The position numbers and the translations under genes are program-made. Shown piece by piece: positions 7,065 through 14,759 of a stretch of DNA of 25,061 bases. The notes under the pieces were generated by a model. The model made no database searches, was not told the origin of the DNA, and was given only the letters and a program-made list of their open reading frames with translations. Each line of letters starts with the position of its first letter. Within the stretch, counting starts at the first letter, position 1. Source of the stretch: CAZVEE01 sp964625525 (lineage in GTDB: Bacteria; Pseudomonadota; Alphaproteobacteria; JAJFIK01); NCBI GenBank assembly GCA_964625525.1, contig CAZVEE010000050.1:1-25061 (forward strand), in the 5' to 3' direction.

Positions 7065-8264
7065 ATGCGTGAAGCCGTCATCGTCTCAACCGCCCGGACC
7101 GGGCTTGCGAAGTCCTTTCGCGGAGGGTTCAACAGCACCCATGGCGCCGTCATGGCCGGCCATGCGGTGAAGCATGCGGTTGAGCGCGCCAAGCTCGATC
7201 CTGCTGAGATCGAAGATGTGTTCATGGGCTGCGGTCTGCCAGAAGCCGCGACGGGCCAGAACATCGCCCGCCTGGCGGCCATGTGGGCGGGGTGTCCGGT
7301 TTCCACTGGCGGTGTCACCATTAACCGCTTCTGCTCGTCCGGGCTTCAGTCCATCGCCATGGCGGCCCATCACGTGATGCACGAGCAGGTGCCCGCGGCC
7401 ATTGGCGGCGGCGTGGAATCCATTTCCCTGACCCAGGCCAACATCAACACCAAGCACATCGTAGAAGAGCATCTCTACTCGGTGATGCCGGCGCTCTGGA
7501 TGTCCATGATCGAAACGGCGGAAGTCGTGGCCGAACGCTACGGCGTCACCCGGGAGTATCAGGACGAGTACTCCTATGAGAGCCAGATGCGCACCGCGCG
7601 GGCCCAGCAGAACGGCCTCTTCGACGATGAGATCGTGCCGCTCGACACCGTCATGACCAAGACGAACAAGGAAACGGGCGAGACGTCCCAGGTGCCCTAT
7701 ACGGTCACCCGCGATGAATGCAATCGCCCCGAAACGACGCTAGAGGGTCTGGCGGGACTGAAGCCCGTGCACAAGGGCGGTTTGCAGGTGGCGGAAGGCA
7801 AATATGTCACCGCCGGCAATGCCAGCCAGCTCTCCGACGGCGCCTCGGCCTGTGTGGTCATGGAAGCCCGCGAAGCCGAGCGCCGGGGCGTAGAGCCGCT
7901 CGGCCGTTTCAAGGGGTTTGCAGTCGCTGGTGTGTCCCCGGACGAAATGGGCATTGGTCCGGTCTATGCCATTCCCCGGCTCTTGGAGCGCCACAATCTG
8001 AAAGTGGACGACATTGATCTGTGGGAACTGAACGAGGCTTTCGCCAGCCAGTGCCTCTATTGCCGTGATCAGCTCGGCATCGCGCCGGAGATCTACAACG
8101 TGAATGGTGGCTCCATCGGCATCGGCCACCCCTTCGGCATGACCGGCTCCCGCCTCGTCGGCCACGCCCTCATCGAAGGCCGCCGGCGCAACGCGAAAAA
8201 CGTGGTCGTCTCCATGTGTATCGGCGGCGGCATGGGTGCTGCGGGCCTGTTCGAGGTGCTGTAA
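7065..8264 (+). CDS. Thiolase (acetyl-CoA C-acyltransferase / acetyltransferase)
   Basis: 399 residues, full length for the family. The nucleophile is Cys90 in NRFCSSGLQ, the activating His355 lies in GGSIGIGHPFGMTG, and the second cysteine is Cys385 in SMCIGGGMGAAG. These agree closely with Zoogloea thiolase (Cys89, His348, Cys378). The enzyme either cleaves 3-ketoacyl-CoA with CoA (beta-oxidation) or condenses two acetyl-CoA. No partner fadB-type gene lies next to it, so the direction is not decided by context, although acyl-CoA dehydrogenase and dienoyl-CoA reductase genes in the window favour degradation. The start codon follows ccaagggaaaagcgcc, with aaggga as a moderate ribosome site. 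Confidence 0.94.
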   Translation: MREAVIVSTARTGLAKSFRGGFNSTHGAVMAGHAVKHAVERAKLDPAEIEDVFMGCGLPEAATGQNIARLAAMWAGCPVSTGGVTINRFCSSGLQSIAMAAHHVMHEQVPAAIGGGVESISLTQANINTKHIVEEHLYSVMPALWMSMIETAEVVAERYGVTREYQDEYSYESQMRTARAQQNGLFDDEIVPLDTVMTKTNKETGETSQVPYTVTRDECNRPETTLEGLAGLKPVHKGGLQVAEGKYVTAGNASQLSDGASACVVMEAREAERRGVEPLGRFKGFAVAGVSPDEMGIGPVYAIPRLLERHNLKVDDIDLWELNEAFASQCLYCRDQLGIAPEIYNVNGGSIGIGHPFGMTGSRLVGHALIEGRRRNAKNVVVSMCIGGGMGAAGLFEVL

Positions 8265-8298
8265 GACGCCTGCGGAGGATTAGGGCCGAGGGTAAAAT

Positions 8299-8327
8299 GC
8301 TGGTCGGGGTTGAAGGCCTCGACCAGC
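8299..8327. terminator. Possible hairpin between convergent thiolase and hpf-like genes
   Basis: gctggtcg (8299-8306) and cgaccagc (8320-8327) form a perfect 8-base stem with a 13-base loop, 35 bases after the thiolase stop. There is no T-run after it in either direction, so if it ends transcription it is a weak or factor-assisted site. Confidence 0.4.
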
Positions 8328-8355
8328 TGTTCGTCTGCTTGCGAACCGAAAAGCC

Positions 8356-8700
8356 TTAGGCCCGTTTCTCTTTCATCTTGTCCCGGCGGTCATCAAGCTG
8401 GCGTAGCGCCGTGGCAAAGGCGTCGCGCACGACCGTTTGTACATCTTCGTGCACCGGACGTTCCTTGCCGTTGTGGGACACGACGATGTCGGGCTGGCCG
8501 GGCATTGTGATGTGCAGGCGCACATCCACCGGGTCATGGGGTGTTGCGGCCGAGGTGCGGGCGGGGCGGGCGATGGCCACGCGGCATGAGGTCAAGCGGT
8601 CGAAATGGCGTTCAAGCTTGGCCGCTTCCTTGTGGACCAGGGCCTCTACGGCCGGGGACGGATCCACATGCTCGAAGACGATTTCCAGGGGCTGCTGCAT
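8356..8700 (-). CDS. HPF/RaiA-like ribosome-associated protein
   Basis: 114 residues with the beta-alpha-beta-beta-beta-alpha pattern of the sigma-54 modulation / ribosome hibernation family: PLEIVFEHVDPSPAVEALVHKEAAKLERHF, then strands CRVAIARP, VDVRLHITMPG and DIVVSHNG, and the final helix EDVQTVVRDAFATALRQLDD. The short form lacks the C-terminal dimerisation domain of long HPF. Members bind the 30S decoding region in stationary phase; here the match is to the fold, and the basic surface residues are weaker than in E. coli HPF, so another ribosome-linked role is possible. The ribosome site is very strong (aaggaggt, complement of 8707-8714, six bases before the ATG), suggesting high expression. 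Confidence 0.78.
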   Translation of the reverse strand: MQQPLEIVFEHVDPSPAVEALVHKEAAKLERHFDRLTSCRVAIARPARTSAATPHDPVDVRLHITMPGQPDIVVSHNGKERPVHEDVQTVVRDAFATALRQLDDRRDKMKEKRA

Positions 8701-8783
8701 TTTGTGACCTCCTTGCAGTCTTTGTAACAGGACCCACGAGTCAAGCAGCAGATTATGGCCATTCTCTGTACGGAGCCTTGATC

Positions 8784-9245
8784 CTACTCAAGGGATTTCG
8801 AGAGAAAAAAGCGCCGCCGCCCGCTTTTGGGGTAGGTCACGTCCCCGAACACCACATAGCCCAGCGTCTCGTAAAACCCACGCGCTTGGAAATCAAACGT
8901 GTCCAGATGAATGAGGCCGCAGCCGCGCGCCCGCACCTCGTCTTCAAGCCGGGTCATGAGGACGCGTCCCAGGCCCGCGCCGCGCCGGGTTTCCGCCACC
9001 CACAGATCCTTGACAATCACGGCCCCATGGGTGGCGTACCAGTTTGCAATGAGGCCGGCGGCGATATCGCCGCCGGCTTCGCGCAAAAACAGGCCTAACG
9101 GCTCGCGCGAGAAGGGCACGGCCACGGCCGCCGCATGGGCCGTCAGGCCCTCCTCGACGCAGTCAATATCATGCGCTGACGGATGGCTTTCCACAGTCAG
9201 CGTCAGGCCCTGTTCTGTCAGGTTTGGCGGCGTGGGGTGTGTCAT
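8784..9245 (-). CDS. GNAT family N-acetyltransferase
   Basis: 153 residues. Motif A is VIVKDLWVAETRRGAGLGRVLM with the acetyl-CoA loop RRGAGLG at 87-93, followed by LIHLDTFDFQARGFYETLGYVVFG (motif B). The core FSREPLGLFLREAGGDIAAGL is characteristic of a common proteobacterial GNAT subfamily with no assigned substrate. The gene begins 18 bases after the stop of the curA-like gene and is probably co-transcribed with it. Its start region contains a duplicated 15-base segment, so the ribosome site is not a clear purine run. Confidence 0.9.
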   Translation of the reverse strand: MTHPTPPNLTEQGLTLTVESHPSAHDIDCVEEGLTAHAAAVAVPFSREPLGLFLREAGGDIAAGLIANWYATHGAVIVKDLWVAETRRGAGLGRVLMTRLEDEVRARGCGLIHLDTFDFQARGFYETLGYVVFGDVTYPKSGRRRFFLSKSLE

Positions 9246-9248
9246 GGA

Positions 9249-9276
9249 TCAGGTTGCCGGGGGTCAGGTTGCCGGG
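9249..9276. repeat. Short tandem duplication at the curA / GNAT junction
   Basis: The 13-base string tcaggttgccggg occurs at 9249-9261 and again at 9264-9276 (15-base period). The second copy contains the stop codon of the curA-like gene (9264-9266 on the minus strand), and the first would provide an in-frame second stop, so this looks like a local duplication of the gene end. Confidence 0.85.
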
Positions 9277-10304
9277 TCCGGAGCAATCCGCACCAGGAGC
9301 TTTCCGGTGTTGGCGCCGGTGAACAGGCGCTGTACGGCGCCGGGGGCGTTTTCCAGGCCTTCCACAATGTCGGTCTTGTATTTCAGGCGCCCTTCCATCA
9401 TCCAACCGCCCATTTCCTGCAACGCCTCGCCGATGCGTGGCAGATAGTCGGTGATGATAAACCCTTCACAACGCACCCGCTTCATCAGAATGTTGCGGAA
9501 CATATAGGGGCCCGGCACCGGTTCGGTGGCGTTGTAGCTGGAAATCAAGCCGCACAGGGCGATCCGTCCACCCACATTAATATGGGTGAGGACCGCATCG
9601 AGGATCTCACCGCCCACATTTTCAAAGTTCACATCAATACCATTGGGGCAGGTCTCGCGCAGGCGCTCCAGCACTGGCTCGGTCTTGTAATTGATGCAGG
9701 CATCAAAGCCCAAGTCTTCCGTCACCCAACGGCATTTGTCGTCCGCGCCCGCGATGCCCACCACGTGACAGCCCTTGATCTTGGCGATCTGGCCCACCAC
9801 TGAGCCGACGGCCCCTGCGGCCGCCGACACCACCACGGTTTCACCCGGTTGGGGCTGGCCGATATCCAAGAGGCCGAAATAGGCGGTGGCACCGGTCATC
9901 CCCAGCACACTCATCCACGCATCGAGCGGCACGCCCAAACCTGCGGGTACTTTCCCCGCGCCATCGCCCGGCACCACCACATAGTCCTGCCAGTTGCCCA
10001 GGCCCGGCAGCACAATGTCGCCTTCTTGGAATTTCGGATGGCGCGATGCGGCCACGACGCCCAGCGTGCCCCCGCGCATCACATCGCCGATTTCCACCGG
10101 CGGCATGTACTGGTCCATATCGGACATCCAGATGCGATTGGTGGGGTCAAGCGACAGCAACAGATTGCGCACCAGGATCTCGCCCTCGCGCGGCTCCGGC
10201 ACGGGCGACTCCACCAAGGTCAGATCGCCCTCGGCAATATCGCCCACGGGGCGGCGGGTGAGCCGCCATTGCCGGTTGACCGCCGTCATTGTGCCTGTGC
10301 TCAT
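9264..10304 (-). CDS. curA: NADP-dependent oxidoreductase, zinc-free MDR (CurA / LTB4-dehydrogenase type)
   Basis: 346 residues. The N-terminal GroES-like domain carries the family motif VRNLLLSLDPTNRIWM (about 45-60) and lacks the Cys ligands for catalytic or structural zinc. The nucleotide-binding segment is VVVSAAAGAVGSVVGQIAKIKGCHVVGIAG (AAAGAVG at 161-167), and NVGGEILDAVLTHINVGGRIALCG follows. These are shared by curcumin reductase CurA, prostaglandin/leukotriene reductases and plant double-bond reductases, which reduce the C=C bond of alpha,beta-unsaturated ketones or aldehydes with NADPH. The substrate here is not known. agggag lies about ten bases before the ATG at 10304. It diverges from the dsbD-like gene across about 200 bases. 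Confidence 0.9.
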   Translation of the reverse strand: MSTGTMTAVNRQWRLTRRPVGDIAEGDLTLVESPVPEPREGEILVRNLLLSLDPTNRIWMSDMDQYMPPVEIGDVMRGGTLGVVAASRHPKFQEGDIVLPGLGNWQDYVVVPGDGAGKVPAGLGVPLDAWMSVLGMTGATAYFGLLDIGQPQPGETVVVSAAAGAVGSVVGQIAKIKGCHVVGIAGADDKCRWVTEDLGFDACINYKTEPVLERLRETCPNGIDVNFENVGGEILDAVLTHINVGGRIALCGLISSYNATEPVPGPYMFRNILMKRVRCEGFIITDYLPRIGEALQEMGGWMMEGRLKYKTDIVEGLENAPGAVQRLFTGANTGKLLVRIAPDPAT

Positions 10305-10502
10305 GGATTGGTGCTCCCTATGATGCCCGCTGCCCTTCTGGGGTGGTTGGGCTCCGTTGGTTTAGGTCTATCTTAAAAGCACTGTAGGGGAGACTGGCGG
10401 TCAGCAACATCTCCGGGGACATCTCGGTGAGTTGATTTCTGCTCGGGGCCGGTTTCACGCTATCCCGGGCGGATCCAGGACAGGCAAAGCACGGGAGATG
10501 GC

Positions 10503-12719
10503 ATGCTGGGGCAGAGCGGGGGAAGCGGTATGGCACAGGGGATGGGGCGCCCGTTGGCGCTGCGCATGGCACTTTTGGTCATGGCGCTTCTGGCCCTGTG
10601 CCTGCTTGCCGTGCCGGCCCAGGCGGCCCGGGATGGCGGCTCTGAGCAGGTGCGTGTGGAGTTGCTGCCCGAATGGGACGGTGTGCCGGCCGAGGGCGGG
10701 TCCTTTTGGATCGCACTGCGTCAGAGCATTATTCCCGGGTGGCATACCTACTGGCTCAATCCGGGGGATTCCGGCCAGCCGACGGAAATCCGCTGGGATC
10801 TGCCGGCGGGTGGCTCGGTTGAGCCCATTGTCTGGCCCCATCCCCAGCGCTTGCCCTATGGGCCGCTTGTCAATTTCGGCTATGAGCGCGAAGTGGTGCT
10901 GCTCTCCCGCGTAACCCTGCCGGGCGGTCTGACGCCGGGCAGCCGTGTGCCCCTTGAGGCCCGGGTGCGCTGGCTCGCCTGTGAGGAAATCTGCATTCCC
11001 CAGGAAGCGGATCTAGCGCTCAGCCTGCCGGTCGTGGCCGGAGCCGCCCAGCCCGATCCCGCCGCCGGCGCGGTGATTGGCGCGGCTTTGGGGGCTCTGC
11101 CACAACCCTCGCCCTGGCCTGTGACCTTCGATGTGGTAGAGGGGCGTCTCGTGCTGGGTGTCGCCGCCCCCGAGACCGCCAATGCCTTCGCTTCGGGCCG
11201 GGTGGATGAGGTTGTGTTCTTCCCCGAGCCTGACGGTCTCATCGTCAACGCCACAGCTCAGACCGCTGGTTTTGGTGAGGGGGGCTTCACGGTTGCCACC
11301 GATGCGGGGTTCAAATTGGTGACCGAGGGCATCACTCCGCCGGAGCGCTTTACCGGGCTCCTGGTCATCGCCGAAATGGTCAATGGCGAGCGGCTTGAGC
11401 GGGCGGTGTCCTTCGAGGCGACCCGCGCTGGCGTGCCGCCCGCCTGGATGGCGGCCGTGCCAGCCGCCCGCACTCCGTCGTCTGGCGGGGGGAGTGTGCT
11501 TCAGGCGCTGGGGCTGGCGGTGCTGGGCGGGCTCATTCTCAATCTCATGCCGTGCGTGTTTCCGGTGCTGTTCATGAAGGCCTTTGGCTTTGTCGAGGCG
11601 GCGCGGGAGAATCCCTGGCAGGTGCGCGCCCACGGCATGGCCTTCACGTTCGGGGTGCTGGTCAGTTTTGCCGTGGTGGGGGGGGCGCTGATCGCGCTCA
11701 GAGCGGCCGGCGAGCAGATCGGCTGGGGCTTTCAGTTGCAATCACCGGCGGTGGTGACGGCGCTCATTTATCTCCTGCTGGCCGTGGGGCTCAGCTTTTC
11801 AGGGGTGTTTGACGTGGGCCGGTCGCTGGTCGATGCGGGCAGCGAGGCGACCCGGCGCGGCGGTCTTGTGGGGCCGTTCTTCACGGGCGTGCTGGCCACC
11901 CTGGTGGCGACGCCCTGTACGGCGCCCTTTATGGGCACGGCCATTGGGTTTGGGCTGACGCAGTCTTCGGCTGTGGCGCTGGGGATTTTTCTCGCGCTGG
12001 GCTTTGGCATGGCGTTGCCGTGGCTGGTGCTGAGTTTCTCGCCGGGCCTGTTGCGGCTGTTGCCGCGCCCAGGGGCATGGATGGAATTTTCCAAGAAATT
12101 TCTTGCTTTTCCCATCTATGCGACCGCGGCCTGGCTGCTCTGGGTGCTCACCCAGCAAGTGGGGGCCGACGGCCTTGCGGCTGCTCTTGCGGGCGCCGTG
12201 TTAATCGCCTTTGCCGCCTGGCTCTACGGTCAGGTGCAAGACGGCCCCGGCGGCTGGCGCCGGGTCGGAGGCGGCTTGGCTGTGATGGCCCTTGGCGGCG
12301 CGCTGGCGCTTCTGTGGCCTCTGAACGCGGCGACGCCCCCTGCGTCGGCGGTGACCACATCGGATACGGCGCAAGCGGATTATGAACCCTATTCCGCGGC
12401 GCGCTTGGCGGCGTTGCGTGCCGAGGGAACGCCTGTCCTCATTAATGCCACGGCGGCGTGGTGCATCACTTGTCTCGTGAATGAGCGGGTGGCGTTAAGC
12501 GCGCCGGCGGTCGTTGCCGATCTGGAGGCGCGGGGCGTGGCCTATCTGAAAGCGGACTGGACCAATCGGGATCCGGAGATCACCCGCCTTCTGGACCAAT
12601 TCAGCCGCAGCGGCGTGCCGCTTTACGTGTTGTACCCGTCGGGACAAGAGGCAGCGCCAGTGGTTCTGCCGCAATTGCTGACCGAGGCGATTTTGCTCGA
12701 CGCCCTGGAGCGTATCTAA
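10503..12719 (+). CDS. DsbD/ScsB-like thiol:disulfide interchange protein (membrane thiol reductase)
   Basis: 738 residues. Signal peptide at about 18-41 (AVPAQAA end), periplasmic N-terminal DsbD-alpha-like region with a cysteine pair Cys160/Cys164 (WLACEEICIPQ), a polytopic membrane domain with redox cysteines in NLMPCVFPV (Cys351) and VATPCTAPF (Cys472), and a C-terminal thioredoxin-like domain with the CITC active site (Cys654/Cys657). This three-part cysteine relay moves electrons from cytoplasmic thioredoxin to periplasmic thiols. The long N-terminal region with CxxxC is closer to ScsB (copper tolerance) than to classical DsbD. Two starts are possible, 10503 (gggag 5 bases before) and 10530 (gggggaag before); the second gives a more compact signal peptide. 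The next gene, a secreted redoxin, is the obvious electron acceptor or partner. Confidence 0.92.
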   Translation: MLGQSGGSGMAQGMGRPLALRMALLVMALLALCLLAVPAQAARDGGSEQVRVELLPEWDGVPAEGGSFWIALRQSIIPGWHTYWLNPGDSGQPTEIRWDLPAGGSVEPIVWPHPQRLPYGPLVNFGYEREVVLLSRVTLPGGLTPGSRVPLEARVRWLACEEICIPQEADLALSLPVVAGAAQPDPAAGAVIGAALGALPQPSPWPVTFDVVEGRLVLGVAAPETANAFASGRVDEVVFFPEPDGLIVNATAQTAGFGEGGFTVATDAGFKLVTEGITPPERFTGLLVIAEMVNGERLERAVSFEATRAGVPPAWMAAVPAARTPSSGGGSVLQALGLAVLGGLILNLMPCVFPVLFMKAFGFVEAARENPWQVRAHGMAFTFGVLVSFAVVGGALIALRAAGEQIGWGFQLQSPAVVTALIYLLLAVGLSFSGVFDVGRSLVDAGSEATRRGGLVGPFFTGVLATLVATPCTAPFMGTAIGFGLTQSSAVALGIFLALGFGMALPWLVLSFSPGLLRLLPRPGAWMEFSKKFLAFPIYATAAWLLWVLTQQVGADGLAAALAGAVLIAFAAWLYGQVQDGPGGWRRVGGGLAVMALGGALALLWPLNAATPPASAVTTSDTAQADYEPYSAARLAALRAEGTPVLINATAAWCITCLVNERVALSAPAVVADLEARGVAYLKADWTNRDPEITRLLDQFSRSGVPLYVLYPSGQEAAPVVLPQLLTEAILLDALERI

Positions 12720-12743
12720 TCCATCACCTGAGAGGAGACATCC

Positions 12744-13355
12744 ATGTTTGATCAGCTCAAAGGCTTTGCCCTTGCCGCCGGGATCGCGGTGGTTACGGCC
12801 ACGGCCGCCGTCGCGGCGCCGCCCATCAACCAGCCCGCGCCGCTTTTTGACGGCGTGGACAGCAATGGCGAGGCCTTCTCGCTGGCCGATTACCAAGGCC
12901 AGACCGTGATCCTGGAATGGACCAACCATGACTGCCCGTATGTGAAGAAGCACTATGGCGCCAACAACATGCAGGCATTGCAAGAAGCCGCCGTGGAAGC
13001 GGATAGGGTGTGGGTCACAGTTGTTTCCTCGGCACCGGGTAAGCAGGGCCATGTGTCCGGCGATGAGGCCAATGAGCTGACCCAAGATCGCCGCGCAAGC
13101 CCGGCGCGTGTGCTGTTGGACGAGAGTGGTGCCATCGGCCGCCTTTATGACGCGCGTACCACGCCGCACATGTTCATCATCGATCCGGAAGGCGTGCTGC
13201 GCTACAACGGTGCCATCGACAGCATCGCGGACGCCGATCCTGCCAGCATTCCGGGTGCGGTCAATTATGTGACGGCGGCGCTTGCCAATCTGGACGCCGG
13301 TGAGCCAGTGGCCGACCCGATCACCACGCCCTATGGCTGCTCGATCAAATATTGA
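12744..13355 (+). CDS. Secreted thioredoxin-fold redoxin with CPYV motif
   Basis: 203 residues. Signal peptide about 1-25 (TAAVAAPP end), followed by an AhpC/TSA-like fold: FSLADYQGQTVILEWTNHDCPYVKKHY with the CPYV motif (Cys64), a strand with TTPHMFIIDPEGVLRYNGAID (cis-Pro equivalent TTP), and a conserved C-terminal YGCSIKY in which Cys199 may be a resolving or metal-binding residue. Only one cysteine is in the CxxC position, so it is peroxiredoxin-like rather than a two-cysteine thioredoxin. It begins 24 bases after the dsbD-like gene, with aggag before the ATG, and is probably reduced by that protein in the periplasm. The exact substrate (peroxide, protein disulfide or copper-linked thiol) is unknown. 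Confidence 0.9.
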   Translation: MFDQLKGFALAAGIAVVTATAAVAAPPINQPAPLFDGVDSNGEAFSLADYQGQTVILEWTNHDCPYVKKHYGANNMQALQEAAVEADRVWVTVVSSAPGKQGHVSGDEANELTQDRRASPARVLLDESGAIGRLYDARTTPHMFIIDPEGVLRYNGAIDSIADADPASIPGAVNYVTAALANLDAGEPVADPITTPYGCSIKY

Positions 13356-13380
13356 TCGCAAACCGCCTGATCAGAGAGCA

Positions 13381-13407
13381 ACGGCCCGTCCATGGACGGG
13401 CCGTTTT
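13381..13407 (+). terminator. Rho-independent terminator of the dsbD-redoxin operon
   Basis: acggcccgtc (13381-13390) and gacgggccgt (13395-13404), with the intervening catg also self-complementary, form a perfect 24-base palindrome followed by tttt (13404-13407). It lies 25 bases after the redoxin stop and faces the convergent gene that ends at 13434. Confidence 0.9.
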
Positions 13408-13433
13408 GCATGCCGCGCGGGGCGTTGAAGCAA

Positions 13434-13943
13434 TCACGCTTTGTATGGATCATCCATATCGTGGCGTTCCAGAAAGGAAACCCGTTCACGATCAAGGCGT
13501 TGCGCCTCGATGGTGCACTGGATCGCTTGTTCGATGTCGCCTTTGTCGCGTGCCATACCGGCCAGCTCATCGAGCAAATCCATACGGTGGTTCGTGCGCA
13601 GAAGATAAGACTGAGCCTCGGCCGTCATATCGCTGGTGTCGAGGCGCCGCGCCGGGGCCGGGGCGGGGGCAGGCGCAGGCGCCCCGTCGAGCAGGTCGCC
13701 GCCATTAAGGGGGGCGCGAGCAGTCCGGGGATTGTCTTGCGCCTGCTTCTCTAAATCACGGCGGGCGAGTTCCTCGTGAATTTCTTCGATGCGGCGGCGC
13801 AGATAGCCCAACCGATCATCCGCATCCTGCGCATCAATGACGAAGCGGCGCCCGCTTTCGATGTCGAAACATTCGGACAGGAAACGATCGCGGGTTGCGA
13901 TCAGTTGATCAAGGGAAATGGTGTGAAGGGACTCTGAGGTCAT
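13434..13943 (-). CDS. Hypothetical protein, charged helical with Ala-Pro linker
   Basis: 169 residues from the ATG at 13943. I recognise no family. The N-terminal half is two charged helices (LDQLIATRDRFLSE and DRLGYLRRRIEEIHEELARRDLE, about 11-66), probably a helical hairpin. A disordered Ala-Pro linker (APAPAPAPAP, about 88-98) leads to a second helical part (MDLLDELAGMARDKGDIEQAIQCTIEAQRLDRE) with a TPR-like helix pair ending in HDMDDPYK. The frame remains open for 96 more codons to 14231, with a Gly/His/Asp/Asn-rich composition unlike the rest; the SD-like aggggggg before 14210-14231 leaves this longer form possible. No signal peptide. It converges on the redoxin terminator. Confidence 0.65.
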   Translation of the reverse strand: MTSESLHTISLDQLIATRDRFLSECFDIESGRRFVIDAQDADDRLGYLRRRIEEIHEELARRDLEKQAQDNPRTARAPLNGGDLLDGAPAPAPAPAPARRLDTSDMTAEAQSYLLRTNHRMDLLDELAGMARDKGDIEQAIQCTIEAQRLDRERVSFLERHDMDDPYKA

Positions 13944-14451
13944 GGCTATGCCGCCAGCCTGGGGCACAGCCGAGGCCCTACCGGCCGGATGGCCCGTGTC
14001 GTGTCCGCCGGCATCCTGTGCGCCTGAGTTGTGGCCCGATCTGCGGGTCGCTCCGCCATTGTGCATCTCCGCGCGGTAATGCGCGTTATCATGAGGCATG
14101 CCACGCATGCCGTTTGGATCATGGGCCCCCGTCATACCGTCCGATCCGGATTGATCACCCCGATGTGCCGGGTACTGAAAAACATCACCCTTGTCTCGCC
14201 CCATGACCATGGCGCGCGATCCCCCCCTCATCCCGTCTGGCCGTTTCCAGGTCGGCTTGGCCTTGCCGTTCGTGGTCCACCCGGACCAGGCGGAACCCGA
14301 TCCAACATCTCTCGCCCCTTCACAGCCTTAGCCAAAGCGGCGGACTTTCGACTGCTAGACCGTTGCGCACCCAGGCTCGTGCGGGCCGTGGCGCTATCCG
14401 GATCCAGCCGGATGAGCTTATGACTAAACGCAACTGAGCTTGATACAACTA

Positions 14452-14463
14452 TGACTTAAGTCA
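14452..14463. promoter_or_regulatory. Perfect 12-bp palindrome, possible operator
   Basis: tgacttaagtca is a perfect palindrome in an AT-rich island (gcttgatacaactatgac just before it). A related tgact occurs about 30 bases upstream. It could be a dimeric repressor site for the leftward hypothetical gene. The binding factor is unknown. Confidence 0.45.
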
Positions 14464-14523
14464 GGTGCCATCACCGATCCGGGGCATTATCCATCTGGCC
14501 TGCCGCGCCGCGCCCACCCCGAA

Positions 14524-14548
14524 ATAATGACACACTTTATGTCATTAT
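14524..14548. promoter_or_regulatory. 9-bp-arm inverted repeat, possible operator or hairpin
   Basis: ataatgaca (14524-14532) and tgtcattat (14540-14548) are perfect arms around cacttta. The AT-rich arms stand out in this GC-rich window and suit a helix-turn-helix dimer site. A transcript hairpin would be weak. Confidence 0.5.
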
Positions 14549-14678
14549 GTCTGGTTCCATCGCGGCGCCGGACGAGCCAACCGGGAGTTGTTCCCTGACG
14601 GACGATGAAACGGTAGCATCCGTTAGTTACCCCGTCTACGAGTTTCCCGGCGCCGCTTCTCGGATTGGGGAGGGCTGC

Positions 14679-14703
14679 CTGTGACAAGTGTGAACCGTCA
14701 CAG
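14679..14703. promoter_or_regulatory. 7-bp-arm inverted repeat downstream of mnmC
   Basis: ctgtgac (14679-14685) and gtcacag (14697-14703) are perfect arms around an 11-base spacer. The half-sites resemble CRP/FNR-family boxes, but the spacing (13 between TGTGA and TCACA rather than 6) is wrong for CRP. It lies 57 bases after the mnmC stop on the minus strand, so it may also be a transcript hairpin. Confidence 0.4.
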
Positions 14704-14759
14704 CGGGTGTGATTTTCATCTTGGACATCTGCCATGCCCTGCCATCCGCATGTGGCGAT

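Larger units (their letters stand above)
13944..14759. other. Gene-poor stretch with three inverted repeats
   Basis: Between the start of the hypothetical gene and the stop of mnmC. Apart from the possible N-terminal extension up to 14231, I see no gene here. An 82-codon frame on the minus strand (14487-14735) has no ribosome site and no protein-like pattern. The 14400-14560 part is AT-richer than its surroundings and holds dyads described separately. Since both flanking genes are read leftward, the region should contain the promoter for the hypothetical gene and the end of the mnmC transcript, or an unrecognised small RNA. Confidence 0.5.

Noticed and set aside
12726..12740. ctgagagg motif resembling the thiamine-riboswitch core ahead of the redoxin gene
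   Set aside because: Only this short piece matches; the rest of the THI box is absent, and aggag here is simply the ribosome site.
14679..14703. CRP binding site
   Set aside because: TGTGA and TCACA half-sites are separated by 13 bases instead of 6.
14487..14735. 82-codon minus-strand open frame
   Set aside because: No ribosome site and no protein-like pattern; it spans two of the dyads, which look like noncoding sequence.
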